Assembly: GCA_964570935.1 (NCBI GenBank)
Contig: CAZMZP010000073.1
Span: forward strand, 38,167 to 102,166
Direction of reading: 5' to 3'
Length of the DNA: 64,000 nucleotides
Source: JAFGJU01 sp964570935
GTDB lineage: Bacteria > Eisenbacteria > RBG-16-71-46 > JAFGJU01
Part shown: piece by piece, positions 25,807-35,500 of the stretch
How positions within the stretch are numbered: the stretch's first letter is position 1
Layout of the letters: the number at the start of each line of letters is the position of its first letter
Notes under the pieces: generated by a model
The model's database searches: none
Told to the model about the DNA's origin: nothing
Seen by the model: the letters and a program-made list of their open reading frames with translations, nothing else
Translations under genes and position numbers: made by a program

Positions 25807-27183
25807 ATGGCTGGATACATCGGTAGAAGCGACAAAGAGCGGGAGGACATGCTCCGCTCCACGGGGGTGGGGAGCATAGACGAGCTCTTGGGCGCGGTTC
25901 CGGCCAGGCTCAGGGAACGGGCCGGGATAGACCTCGGCCCGGGGATGTCCGAGATGGAGGTCTCGGCGGGTCTCTCCGAGATGGCGTCGCGCGATCAGTC
26001 TTCACTGAACACGGTCTGCTTCGCCGGCGCGGGCATCTACGACCACTACGTGCCGGCGGCGGTGAAGCATCTGCTCCTGAGGAGCGAGTTCTACACGTGC
26101 TACACGCCGTACCAGGCGGAGGCGAGCCAGGGCACGCTCCAGTGCATCTTCGAGTTCCAGTCCCTGATGTGCCGGCTCACCGGGATGGACGTGTGCAACG
26201 CGTCCATGTACGACGGCGCGACCGCGGTGGCGGAGGCGGCTCTCCTGGCTGTTGCCGCCAGGGAAACGCCGAGAGTGCTGGTCTCCTCGTGTGTTCATCC
26301 TCATCACAGAGAGGTTCTCAAGACCTACTGCGCCGCGTCGGGCATCGAGGTTGTGGAAATAGCTTCGCGTGACGGCATCACTGACTTGGAAGCGCTCAAG
26401 GTTGCGCTTCAGACCGGCGCCGCCTGCTTCATCCATCAACAGCCGAACTTCTATGGAATAGTGGAAGACACTTCTGAATTCTCCAGGCTCCGGAGCGCTG
26501 ACCCCGCTCTGCTCGTGTCGTACGTGGACCCGGTCTCGCTGGCGCTGCTCCAGCCGCCGTCCGAATACGGCGCGGACATCGTGGTGGGCGAGGGCCAGGC
26601 CTTCGGCAACGCCATGAGTTTCGGTGGGCCGTTGCTGGGCTTCTTTGCGGCCAGGAACGAGTACGTGCGGCGGCTCCCGGGCAGGGTGGTGGGCATGACC
26701 GTGGACGGAAACGGAAAGCGCGGGTTCGTCCTCACACTCCAGACCCGCGAGCAGCACATAAGACGCGCGAAGGCCACGTCCAACATCTGCACGAACGAGG
26801 CGCTTGTCGCCCTGGCCGCCACGATACATCTGTCCCTGCTGGGCGGGAAGGGTCTCAAGGCGGCGGCCGAGCGCTGTCTGGCCAAGAGTCATTACGCGGC
26901 CGAGAAGGTGTCCAGGGTCCACGGTTTTGGACTCAGGTATCAGAAGCCCTTCTTCAAGGAGTTCCTGTTGAGCTGTCCGGTCTCGGCGGAGGCGCTCGTG
27001 TCCGAGCTGGCGAAGAGGGGGATCCTGGCTGGCGTGCCGCTCTCGCGGTTCACGCTGCCCGGCGAGACTGAGAGCCATCGCCTCCTTCTGGTGGCGGTGA
27101 CTGAGAAGAGGACGGCGGGCGAAATAGACAGACTGTGCAAGGCGCTGGGTGACGTGGCCGCAACGATGCGCAGGGTGGACTGA
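25807..27183 (+). CDS. gcvPA: Glycine dehydrogenase (decarboxylating) subunit 1
   Basis: A 458-residue N-terminal half of the two-subunit P protein, which decarboxylates glycine with PLP. The start at 25807 gives MAGYIGRSDKEREDML, the usual opening; a GGAG lies 11 bp upstream. A longer in-frame TTG start at 25762 is possible but adds a non-conserved tail. GPLLGFFAAR and the TREQHIRRAKATSNICTNE segment are characteristic. The subunit lacks the PLP lysine, which is in gcvPB. Confidence 0.94.
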   Translation: MAGYIGRSDKEREDMLRSTGVGSIDELLGAVPARLRERAGIDLGPGMSEMEVSAGLSEMASRDQSSLNTVCFAGAGIYDHYVPAAVKHLLLRSEFYTCYTPYQAEASQGTLQCIFEFQSLMCRLTGMDVCNASMYDGATAVAEAALLAVAARETPRVLVSSCVHPHHREVLKTYCAASGIEVVEIASRDGITDLEALKVALQTGAACFIHQQPNFYGIVEDTSEFSRLRSADPALLVSYVDPVSLALLQPPSEYGADIVVGEGQAFGNAMSFGGPLLGFFAARNEYVRRLPGRVVGMTVDGNGKRGFVLTLQTREQHIRRAKATSNICTNEALVALAATIHLSLLGGKGLKAAAERCLAKSHYAAEKVSRVHGFGLRYQKPFFKEFLLSCPVSAEALVSELAKRGILAGVPLSRFTLPGETESHRLLLVAVTEKRTAGEIDRLCKALGDVAATMRRVD

Positions 27184-27196
27184 GCAGGATAGGACC

Positions 27197-28684
27197 ATGA
27201 CTGAAGAAAGCTCACCGGAAAAGGGAATCCGACGGCTTCGTGCGGAATCCGAGCCAGTGTTGTTCGAACTGCACGAGGAAGGCCACGGCTCATTCTCGCT
27301 GCCGAGGCCGGACGTGCCCGCGGTGGAGATGGAGAAGGTCCTGCCCCGGCACCTCATCCGCAAACAGGGCCCCGGCCTGCCTGAGCTGAGCGAGCCCGAG
27401 GCCATCAGGCATTTCACGCGGCTTTCATCGCTCAACTACCACGTGGACATGGGCATGTATCCGCTGGGCTCCTGTACGATGAAGTACAACCCCAAGGTGA
27501 ACGAAGACGCGGCCGCGCTTCCCGGCTTCAGAGACGCGCACCCGCTCGCGCCCGAGGAGTCCTCCCAGGGCGCGCTCGAGCTGATGTATCTTCTGGGGCA
27601 AGCGCTCACCGCAATCACCGGCATGAGCGAGTTCTGCCTCCATCCTGCCGCGGGCGCGCACGGTGAGCTCACGGGAATGCTTCTGGCAGCGGCCTACCAT
27701 CGCTCCAGGGGAAACAAGAAGACGTCGGTCATCATACCCGACTCGGCGCACGGCACTAACCCGGCAAGCGTGCGGCTGGCGGGGTTCGAGGCGCTGGAAG
27801 TCAAGTCGGGCGAGAACGGGTGCCTGAACGCCCGGACGCTCAAGGACGCGGTGAACGACGGGGTCGCCGCGCTGATGCTCACGAACCCCAACACACTCGG
27901 CCTCTTCGAAGAAGAAGTGCTGGAGCTGGCGGAGGTCATCCATTCGGTGGACGGGCTTCTGTATTTGGACGGCGCCAACATGAACGCGCTGTTGGGAGTC
28001 GCGAAGCCGGCACACATGGGTTTCGACATAGTCCACTTGAACCTGCACAAGACATTTTCCACTCCGCACGGGGGTGGTGGGCCGGGCTCCGGGCCGGTCG
28101 GCGTGGCGGAGAAGCTCAGGCCCTTTCTGCCGATCCCGCGCGTGGTCAAGACCGACAGGGGCTTCGTCCTCCATCACGACGAACCCGCGAGCATAGGCAG
28201 GGTGCACAGCTTCTACGGTAACTTCGGCGTGATGGTGAAGGCATACGCTTACATACTGTCCCTGGGTGGCGAGGGTCTCGAGGCGGTGGCGCGGGAATCA
28301 ATACTGAACGCGAACTACTTGAAGTCGCTCCTCGCGCCTTACTTCGACATACCGTTCGACAGGCCCTGCATGCACGAGTTCGTGTTGTCGGGGAAGAAGC
28401 TCAAGGCCGGGGGCGTGAGGACACTGGACTTCGCGAAGCGGCTTCTGGATTACGGATTCCACGCTCCGACCGTGTATTTTCCGCTTATAGTCGAAGAGGC
28501 GCTGATGATAGAACCGACCGAGACCGAGACGAAGCGCGAGCTGGACAGGTTCGCGGAGGCCATGAAGGCGATCGTGAACGAGGCCGCTGCAAGCCCCGAG
28601 CTTCTAAAACAGGCGCCGGTGGCGACGCCCGTGGGACGGCTGGATGAAGGCAAGGCGGCGCGCGAGCTGAGGCTTAAATGGTAG
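27197..28684 (+). CDS. gcvPB: Glycine dehydrogenase (decarboxylating) subunit 2
   Basis: A 495-residue PLP-carrying half of the P protein. Lys285 in NLHKTFSTPHGGGGPGSG binds PLP. LGSCTMKYNPK, AHGTNPAS and DGANMNA are also family hallmarks. The ATG at 27197 is 13 bp after gcvPA and follows AGGACC. The stop codon overlaps the next gene's ATG, so co-translation may extend into the small membrane protein downstream. Confidence 0.96.
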   Translation: MTEESSPEKGIRRLRAESEPVLFELHEEGHGSFSLPRPDVPAVEMEKVLPRHLIRKQGPGLPELSEPEAIRHFTRLSSLNYHVDMGMYPLGSCTMKYNPKVNEDAAALPGFRDAHPLAPEESSQGALELMYLLGQALTAITGMSEFCLHPAAGAHGELTGMLLAAAYHRSRGNKKTSVIIPDSAHGTNPASVRLAGFEALEVKSGENGCLNARTLKDAVNDGVAALMLTNPNTLGLFEEEVLELAEVIHSVDGLLYLDGANMNALLGVAKPAHMGFDIVHLNLHKTFSTPHGGGGPGSGPVGVAEKLRPFLPIPRVVKTDRGFVLHHDEPASIGRVHSFYGNFGVMVKAYAYILSLGGEGLEAVARESILNANYLKSLLAPYFDIPFDRPCMHEFVLSGKKLKAGGVRTLDFAKRLLDYGFHAPTVYFPLIVEEALMIEPTETETKRELDRFAEAMKAIVNEAAASPELLKQAPVATPVGRLDEGKAARELRLKW

Positions 28685-29202
28685 AGTCGCGGCCCGAACG
28701 GGATGGGCAGAAGGCGGCCGGTGGCGATGCATGCGGCCGGACCGGGGCGGCTCCCGGCAAATTGACCTGGAGCGTGAGACCGTGTACAATGAACTGGCTG
28801 AAGTTCGGCCTGGTGAGCGCCGTCATACTGGGTTTCGGCTTCTTAGTCCAGCTCGCCTTCGGAGACGTCTTTTTGGCGGTCCTCTCGATCGCCATACTCG
28901 TGGGCTCTCTCCACTCGTACTTTTTCGAGACCAGCTACAGTCTGAGTCCTGAAGGCATAGAGGTCAGGGGCGTCTTCGGCAGGCAGAGGAAGCCGTGGAC
29001 GGGCTTCAAGAGCTTTTCTGTAGACAGGGCCGGCCTGAGCCTGAGCCCTTTTGCCAGGCGCTCGTGGCTGGAGCACTACAGGGGCGCGCGTCTGTTTTTC
29101 GGCGTGGAGGGAAGCGGTGGCAGGGACGAGGTCGTGGGTTACGTGACTGAGAAGCTGGGAAAGGAAGCCAGGCGTGGACAAAGGGTTACACCCGTTCCTT
29201 AA
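28678..29202 (+). CDS. Small membrane protein with PH-like cytoplasmic domain
   Basis: A 174-residue protein not recognised with certainty. Two membrane helices at about residues 42-58 and 62-80 are followed by about 90 residues with the feel of a bacterial PH-like fold (SYSLSPEGIEVRGVFG...KPWTGFKSFSVD). The first ATG (28678) overlaps the gcvPB stop; an alternative ATG at 28789 (MNWLKFGL) would start right at the first helix and may be the true start. It lies between glycine cleavage and the MutL-like gene, with overlaps on both sides, so it is likely co-transcribed. Confidence 0.6.
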   Translation: MVESRPERDGQKAAGGDACGRTGAAPGKLTWSVRPCTMNWLKFGLVSAVILGFGFLVQLAFGDVFLAVLSIAILVGSLHSYFFETSYSLSPEGIEVRGVFGRQRKPWTGFKSFSVDRAGLSLSPFARRSWLEHYRGARLFFGVEGSGGRDEVVGYVTEKLGKEARRGQRVTPVP

Positions 29203-29569
29203 GGAAACACTTAGGGAGGCGGTGAAGGACGGCATCCTGGACGAAGAGGCCCTGTTGGACGCAGTGGCCGCGAGGATCGCAAAGATGGGTCTGGGCGTTC
29301 CGGCCATCTTCTTCCTGGAGTCCTCGAAACCCCTGAGCTTTCTTGGAAGCCAGTTTCTGGTCTTCATCGAGCCGTTCGTGAAGACCTTCATAGACATAAA
29401 GAACTACGACAAGTTCTGCCTAATGATGGAGGACAGGAACAACGTCGAGAAGCTGATACTCAAAGTCGAGGAGCTCGAAGAGAAGGTCAGAGAAGAGAAG
29501 AGACAGCAGAAGAAAGAAAAGAAAGCTGAGAGAGAAAGGAAGAAGCATGAGCGTGTCCAATCCGGATAG
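29174..29569 (+). CDS. Small protein with charged coiled-coil C-terminus
   Basis: A 131-residue protein with no family I can name. It starts with GTG at 29174, with AAGGAAG about 7 bp upstream, inside the previous gene. Residues 1-80 form a compact, partly hydrophobic domain (VPAIFFLESSKPLSFLGSQF). Residues 88-131 are Lys/Glu/Arg-rich and predicted to be helical or coiled-coil. Its last 23 bp overlap the MutL-like gene, so it is probably a stoichiometric partner of that protein, but this is inference. Confidence 0.6.
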   Translation: MDKGLHPFLKETLREAVKDGILDEEALLDAVAARIAKMGLGVPAIFFLESSKPLSFLGSQFLVFIEPFVKTFIDIKNYDKFCLMMEDRNNVEKLILKVEELEEKVREEKRQQKKEKKAERERKKHERVQSG

Positions 29570-31367
29570 TGTCCGCACCATCCTTGCGACCGACTGCGGA
29601 AGCACGACGACGAAGGCCATTCTGATCGAAAAGAGGGGCGAGGAATACAGGTTGATCGTGCGCGGAGAGGCTCCGACGACCGTGGAGGCGCCTTTCGAAG
29701 ACGTGACCAAGGGCGTGCTGAACGCCGTGAGAGAGGTGGAGGAGCTCGCCGGGAAGAAGATCCTGGAAGGCGAGAGGATCATCACTCCGTGCAAGAACGG
29801 CGAGGGCGTCGACCTCTACATATCCACGTCGAGCGCGGGCGGTGGCCTTCAGATGATGGTGTTCGGCGTGGTCAAGACAATGACCGCGGAGAGCGCGCAG
29901 AGGGCGGCACTCGGCGCGGGCGCCATCGTCATGGACGTCATCGCTTCGAACGACGGCAGGCTGCCGCACCAGAAGATCAAGCGCATTCGTCAGCTGAGAC
30001 CCGACATGATCCTGCTTTCGGGCGGGATAGACGGGGGCACGACGGCGCACGTGGCCGAGCTGGCGGAGCTGCTGTCGGCGGCCGACCCCAAGGCGCGTCT
30101 GGGCGCGGGCTACATGCTTCCGGTCATATACGCCGGCAACAAGGACGCGAGGCGAATCGTGTCCGACCGGCTGGCGGACAAGACGGCGCTCGTCATAACC
30201 GACAACCTGAGACCCGTGCTGGAACGCGAGAACCTGGGCCCGGCGAGGATCAGGATACACGACCTCTTCATGGAGCACGTGATGGCGCACGCGCCCGGGT
30301 ACAAGAAGCTGATGGAGTGGACGGCGGTGCCCATAATGCCAACTCCGGCGGCGGTCGGGAAGATAATCGAGACAATAGCGAAGGAAGAAGGAATCCAGCC
30401 CATAGGAGTGGACATCGGCGGGGCAACGACGGACGTGTTCTCGGTCTTCCAGGGCGTTTTCAACAGGACCGTGAGCGCCAACCTGGGCATGAGCTACAGC
30501 ATCTCCAACGTGCTGGCGGAGACGGGGCTTCCTAACATCATGAGGTGGGTGCCGTTCCACGTGGGAGAGAAGGACCTGCGAAACAGGATCAAGAACAAGA
30601 TGATCAGGCCCACGACGATTCCGCAGAGTCTTGAAGAGCTGATGATAGAGCAGGCCATCGCGCGCGAGGCTCTGAGGCTGGCGTTCGAGCAGCACAAGTC
30701 GCTGGCGGTGGGTCTCAAGGGCGTTCAGCAGGAAAGGACGATTTCGGACACGTTCGACCAGACCGCGAGCGGCGAGACCCTGGTCAATTTGAGGGACCTG
30801 GACATGCTGGTGGGGAGCGGCGGTGTGCTCTCGCACGCCCCGCGCCGCGTGCAGGCCGCGCTCATGATGATCGACGCGTTCCTGCCGGAGTGCGTGACTC
30901 ATCTGGCCGTGGACAGTATTTTCATGATGCCGCAGCTGGGCGTGCTTTCCACAGTGCACGAGAAGGCCGCCACGGAGGTGTTCAAGAAAGACTGCCTGAT
31001 TCACCTGGGCACATGCGTGGCCCCCGTCGGGACGGGGAAGCAAGGCAGCGAGTGCGTCAAGGTCAGGCTCGAGACCGGCGAGGGCCGGAAGGCAGACGCC
31101 TCGGTCAAGTTTGGACAGATGGTGGTCCTGCCGCTGGGTGTGGAGGAGACAGCTCGAGTGGTCGTGGAGCCTGCCAGAGGGTTTGACGCCGGCTCCGGAC
31201 CCGGCAAGATGCACGAGGCGAAGGCGCAGGGAGGGGTCGTGGGCCTCATCATGGACTGCCGCGGGCGCCGGCCGTTCGCGCTTCCGTCAGACGACGCCGA
31301 AAGAGTGAGAAAGCTGACGGAATGGAACGCGGCGCTGAACGTGTACCCCGAGAACCAACTCAAGTAA
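29547..31367 (+). CDS. MutL/GlmL-type ASKHA ATPase (glutamate mutase accessory protein family)
   Basis: A 606-residue protein of the family annotated as glutamate mutase L or methylaspartate mutase accessory protein. It has two actin/Hsp70-like phosphate motifs: ATDCGSTTTKAI near residue 14 and GVDIGGATTDVFSV at 287-300. LSGGIDGGT and VGSGGVLSHAPR are also visible. In glutamate or ornithine mutase operons the relative is thought to reactivate the B12 enzyme. No mutase S/E subunit and no B12-binding protein is in the window, so the client here is unknown. It overlaps the gene before by 23 bp. Confidence 0.85.
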   Translation: MSVSNPDSVRTILATDCGSTTTKAILIEKRGEEYRLIVRGEAPTTVEAPFEDVTKGVLNAVREVEELAGKKILEGERIITPCKNGEGVDLYISTSSAGGGLQMMVFGVVKTMTAESAQRAALGAGAIVMDVIASNDGRLPHQKIKRIRQLRPDMILLSGGIDGGTTAHVAELAELLSAADPKARLGAGYMLPVIYAGNKDARRIVSDRLADKTALVITDNLRPVLERENLGPARIRIHDLFMEHVMAHAPGYKKLMEWTAVPIMPTPAAVGKIIETIAKEEGIQPIGVDIGGATTDVFSVFQGVFNRTVSANLGMSYSISNVLAETGLPNIMRWVPFHVGEKDLRNRIKNKMIRPTTIPQSLEELMIEQAIAREALRLAFEQHKSLAVGLKGVQQERTISDTFDQTASGETLVNLRDLDMLVGSGGVLSHAPRRVQAALMMIDAFLPECVTHLAVDSIFMMPQLGVLSTVHEKAATEVFKKDCLIHLGTCVAPVGTGKQGSECVKVRLETGEGRKADASVKFGQMVVLPLGVEETARVVVEPARGFDAGSGPGKMHEAKAQGGVVGLIMDCRGRRPFALPSDDAERVRKLTEWNAALNVYPENQLK

Positions 31368-31430
31368 CAACGACCCGGCGGAACGAGTCGGGAAGAAACC
31401 TGTGCCGAATAAGAGGGAGGGAACAGCAAA

Positions 31431-32558
31431 TTGGCTCACGCGTACACGCCAGGAGTCACAGTAACTGCTGAGACAAGATTGATAAGGGAGAGGCGGCTCC
31501 CCCTGGCCGGGACAGTCCAGGCCAAGAAGGGAGACAGAGTCAAGGCCGAGGACGTGGTGGCCCGGACGGAGCTGCCGGGAAACGTCCAGACGATAAACAT
31601 CGCCAACATCCTGAGTCTGCTGCCCGAGGACGTGGAGAGCGCCCTCCTCAAGCCGGTGGGCTCGCCGCTCCAGCACGGCGAAGTGTTCGCCATGAGCCGG
31701 AGCTTCTTCGGACTGTTCAAGTCCAAGTGCAAGAGCCCGGTCAACGGAACGCTGGAAAGCGTGTCGAACATAACGGGCCAGGCCATAATGCGCGAGCCGC
31801 CCATTCCGGTGGAAGTCCACGCCTACGTGGACGGCGTGGTGGTGGAGGAGATGCCGCGGGAAGGCGTGAAGGTGGAGACCGAGTGCTCGTTCATCCAGGG
31901 AATCTTCGGAATCGGCGGCGAGACGTGGGGGGAGCTGAAGCTCCTGGTGAAACGTTCCGACGAACCCCTGGATGAGAAGTCCCTGGACGCTTCGTGCAAG
32001 GACAAGCTGCTCATAGGCGGCTCCAGGGTGGACGTGAGCTTCCTCAACAGGGCAGCCTCGCTCGGGGTCAAGGGTGTGATCGTCGGCGGAATCGATGCCT
32101 CCGACCTTCGCGAGTTCCTCGGGTACGACCTGGGAGTGGCCATCACCGGCTCCGAGGAAAAGGGCATTTCTCTCATCATCACCGAGGGCTTCGGTGATAT
32201 GAGAATGGCCGAAAAGACCTTCTCGCTGTTGCGCTCGCTGGAGGGAAGGAAGGCGTCCATGAGCGGCGTGACGCAGATCAGGGCCGGCGTGATGAGGCCC
32301 GAGGTCATAGTCGCCCAGGGCGACCGGAAGACTCAGGGCGTCGAAAAGGTCTTCTTCTCAACTTCGGGCATGGAAATCGGGAGCTCCATCAGGGTCATCA
32401 GAGAGCCCTACTTCGGAAGGCTGGGGAAGGTCGCCGACCTTCCGCCGGAGCTGAGGCAGCTGGAGACCGAGGCCAAGGTCAGAGTGCTCGAAGTCGAGTT
32501 TGAGAACGGTGAGAGGGCGGTGCTCCCGAGAGCCAACGTCGAGATGATCGAAGGTTGA
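31431..32558 (+). CDS. MutL-associated protein with lipoyl-like N-terminus and KOW-like C-terminus
   Basis: A 375-residue soluble protein of unknown function. It starts with TTG at 31431, with GGGAGG 10 bp upstream. The N-terminus (GTVQAKKGDRVKAEDVVART) looks like a biotinyl/lipoyl-type sandwich. A middle segment has a Rossmann-like feel (GVKGVIVGGIDASDLREFL). The C-terminus (SSIRVIREPYFGRLGKV...LPRANVEMIEG) resembles a KOW motif. I recall similar genes beside MutL-like genes in candidate phyla, without a known role. It is separated from the MutL-like gene by 63 bp and overlaps the next gene by 4 bp. Confidence 0.7.
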   Translation: MAHAYTPGVTVTAETRLIRERRLPLAGTVQAKKGDRVKAEDVVARTELPGNVQTINIANILSLLPEDVESALLKPVGSPLQHGEVFAMSRSFFGLFKSKCKSPVNGTLESVSNITGQAIMREPPIPVEVHAYVDGVVVEEMPREGVKVETECSFIQGIFGIGGETWGELKLLVKRSDEPLDEKSLDASCKDKLLIGGSRVDVSFLNRAASLGVKGVIVGGIDASDLREFLGYDLGVAITGSEEKGISLIITEGFGDMRMAEKTFSLLRSLEGRKASMSGVTQIRAGVMRPEVIVAQGDRKTQGVEKVFFSTSGMEIGSSIRVIREPYFGRLGKVADLPPELRQLETEAKVRVLEVEFENGERAVLPRANVEMIEG

Positions 32559-35500
32559 GATCAAAGGTTGACGCCGTGCCCCGTCTTCTACGTGCCCTGC
32601 TAGCAGTCGTTCTGGTGCAGGCGCTCGCCGGCGCCTGCGCGGCCGAGCCCGGTCCAGCGCCGACGCCCGGAGGCCGCGACCGTGCGAGCCCGCCTTCCGA
32701 AGCTCAGGTCAGATGCCGGGGCGAGTCCTTCGAGATCCTGAGCGACGGCCGGTGGACCCCGGTCTTCTTCAAAGGGTTCAACATCGGCGCGGCACCGCCC
32801 GGGAAATTCCCGGGCGAATTCGCCATCACCAAGGCCCAGTACTCCAAGTGGATGGGCGAGCTGGCCGAGCTGGGCGCCAACGCAATCCGAGTCTACACGC
32901 TCCACCCCCCACAGTTCTACGAGGCCCTGGCAGAGCACAATTCCAGAAATGGCTCGCAGACCCTGTGGCTCTTCCAGGGAGCGTGGTGCGAGCTGCCCGA
33001 CGACCTGGACTTCTACAACGACTCCTTTTCCGGGGAGTTCCGGTCTGAAATCCGCCGCGTGGTGGACGCAGTACACGGAGCGGCAGCGGTCCCGGAGCGC
33101 CGGGGGCATGCCTCGGGCACGTACGCCGCTGACGTGTCGCGCTGGGTGGCGGGCTACGTGGTGGCGCGTGAGCTGGAGCCGTTCGCCGTCATCCATACGA
33201 ACGAGGCGCACCCCGGGATTTCCGCGTTCGGTGGCCACTATCTGACAGTCGCCAAGGGCAGCCCGACCGAGTGCTGGCTCGCCGGTATGTGCGATTTCCT
33301 GGTCGGCTACGAGCTCGAGAAGCACGGATGCGCTCACCCGGTGTCGTTCACGAACTGGCCCACGCTGGACCCCATCTCGCATCCGACTGAGAGAGAGCGC
33401 GGCGAAACCAGGGCGTATCACGATGAGGACGCAGTCTCGCTCGACCCGGCCGTCGTAAGGCCCACTGAGAACTTCGACGCGGGCTTCTTCGCGACGTTCC
33501 ACGCCTACCCGTACTACCCTGACTTCATGAACCTGGACCCGGGATACTGCGCGACAACAGACGAGCACGGGCCGTGCAATTACGCCGGGTACCTGCGGGA
33601 CCTGAAGTCCACCCTGAAGGGGATGCCTCTGTTGATTGGGGAGACCGGCGTGCCGACCAGCCGGGGAATCGCCCATTTCCAGCCGCAGGGCTTGAACCAC
33701 GGCGGCGCCACCGAGGCCGAGCAGGGCGCGCAGAACTGCCGGATCGTCGAGGACTGTTTCTCCAACGGCACGGCCGGCGTGCTCCTCTTCGAGCTCTTCG
33801 ACGAATGGTTCAAGGACAACTGGCTGGTCGACGACTTCGAGCTTCCGGCCGACAGAGACGTGCTGTGGCAGAACGTGCAGGACGCGGAAGAGTTCTTCGG
33901 CGTGCTGGCCGAAGAACCGCCCGCCTGGCCGGGCCCGGGCTTCGTAGACTGGAGCCGTGTGCCGCCCCTTTGTTCTGATACTCACGGTGACCCGCTCGAT
34001 GCACCGGAAGACGTGCTGTCGTATTGCAGGCGTGACCTCAGCGAACTTCGCGCGGCGTCGGATTCCAGGTACCTGTATCTGCGGGTGCGCACCTGGGCCG
34101 TCGACTGTTCGCCCGAGTACCTTTGTGAACCGCCGTCCCGGCGTCCGTGTCCTTGCGGAGCGCGACTCCTGATAGGCCTCGACGTGCTCGACAGGGACAG
34201 GGGGGACACCAGGTTTCCGGTGGTTTCGGACTTCACGACGCAGGCCGGGATGGAATTCGTGATATACGTGCAGGACGCCGACTCGGCCGCGCTGTTGATC
34301 GACTCGGGATACAACTATTCCAGGTTCAGCAGAGTCCTGGACAGGGGAGAGTTCAAGCTTTGCCCGTGGCCGTTCAGGCCGTCCGTCAACTCTGACGGGA
34401 AGTTCGAGCACCTCATCGTGGAAACGAACCGAGAGCGAGTGGACGCGGCGGGACGAGTGTATCCGGCTCTCCATCTGGATGCCGGGAAGCTCAAGTACCT
34501 CAAATCAAGTGGCGCGGCCGCGCCGGCCGATGGCGACTGGCGGGTGAGTGAGGGGGGAAGGTCGGTGGAGCTGAGGATACCGTGGGCTCTGCTCAACGTC
34601 ACGGACCCGTCGTCGCGCTCCGTGCTGGACGATTCGGCAGGAACGCGCGAACTGGAGGTCACAAAGACGGACGGGATCGCGATCACAGTGCTGTCGCTCA
34701 CGGGCGGCAAACGGCCGCGAGTGGCGGACGCGATGCCCAATCCGGTCCGGGACGGGGAAGGATACGTCATCCCGAGAGGCGACATCCCGGTCTACACCTG
34801 GACGGGCTGGGAGGACGTGAAATACGTAGAGCGCAGGAAGGGCTCCTTCGGCGCAGTCTCCTCGTGTTTGTCGTCGCTGCCGGGCGCGCCGGGTCCGTCC
34901 ATGGCCGGGGCCAAGACGCCCGCGTCCGGGGTCAGGGCGCGCATCGCGCTCTGGCCTGGTAACCGCCCGGCCGCGGCGTCGGTGAGCTTCGACGACGGCA
35001 CGGCGAGCCAGGTAGAACACGCCCTCCCGATTCTGGAGAGCCTGGGGCTCAAAGCCACCTTCGGACTGTGCGGCGCGTGGACGGAGCCCGAACGCATGAA
35101 GCTGGAGCTGGCTCCGGGCTGCGTACGGGAGCAGCTGTCCGATGCGGACGCGAGAACTCTCCGCGGCCTTGGCCACGAGATTGCGAGTCACGGCTTCAGG
35201 CACATCTTCCTGGATACGCTGCGCGAGACGGCGCTGGCCGATGAGATGCGTCTGGCAAGGTCGTCCGTTGAGTCGGCGCTCGGACACGAGGCCGGCCGGG
35301 CGGGGATGTTTGCTGAGCCGGCCGAGGGCGGCGTGGCGATGTTCCACTACCCGTTTTCCCGGTGGAACGAGCGAGTGAAGGAGGAGGTCGCCGCGGCAGG
35401 ATTCCTGGGCGCCAGGAGCATCGGCAGGATAAACTCCGCGTCGCCCGACAGGTATCTTCTGGAAAGCGTTCCGGTGGTGTCCGACAGGGTGCCGGACATG

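Noticed and set aside
26002..27435. Minus-strand frame opposite gcvPA
   Set aside because: The plus strand encodes an unmistakable glycine dehydrogenase subunit; the antisense frame is His/Arg-rich noise.
29487..31214. 575-codon minus-strand frame opposite the MutL-like gene
   Set aside because: No start context or motif; the opposite strand has both ASKHA phosphate motifs.
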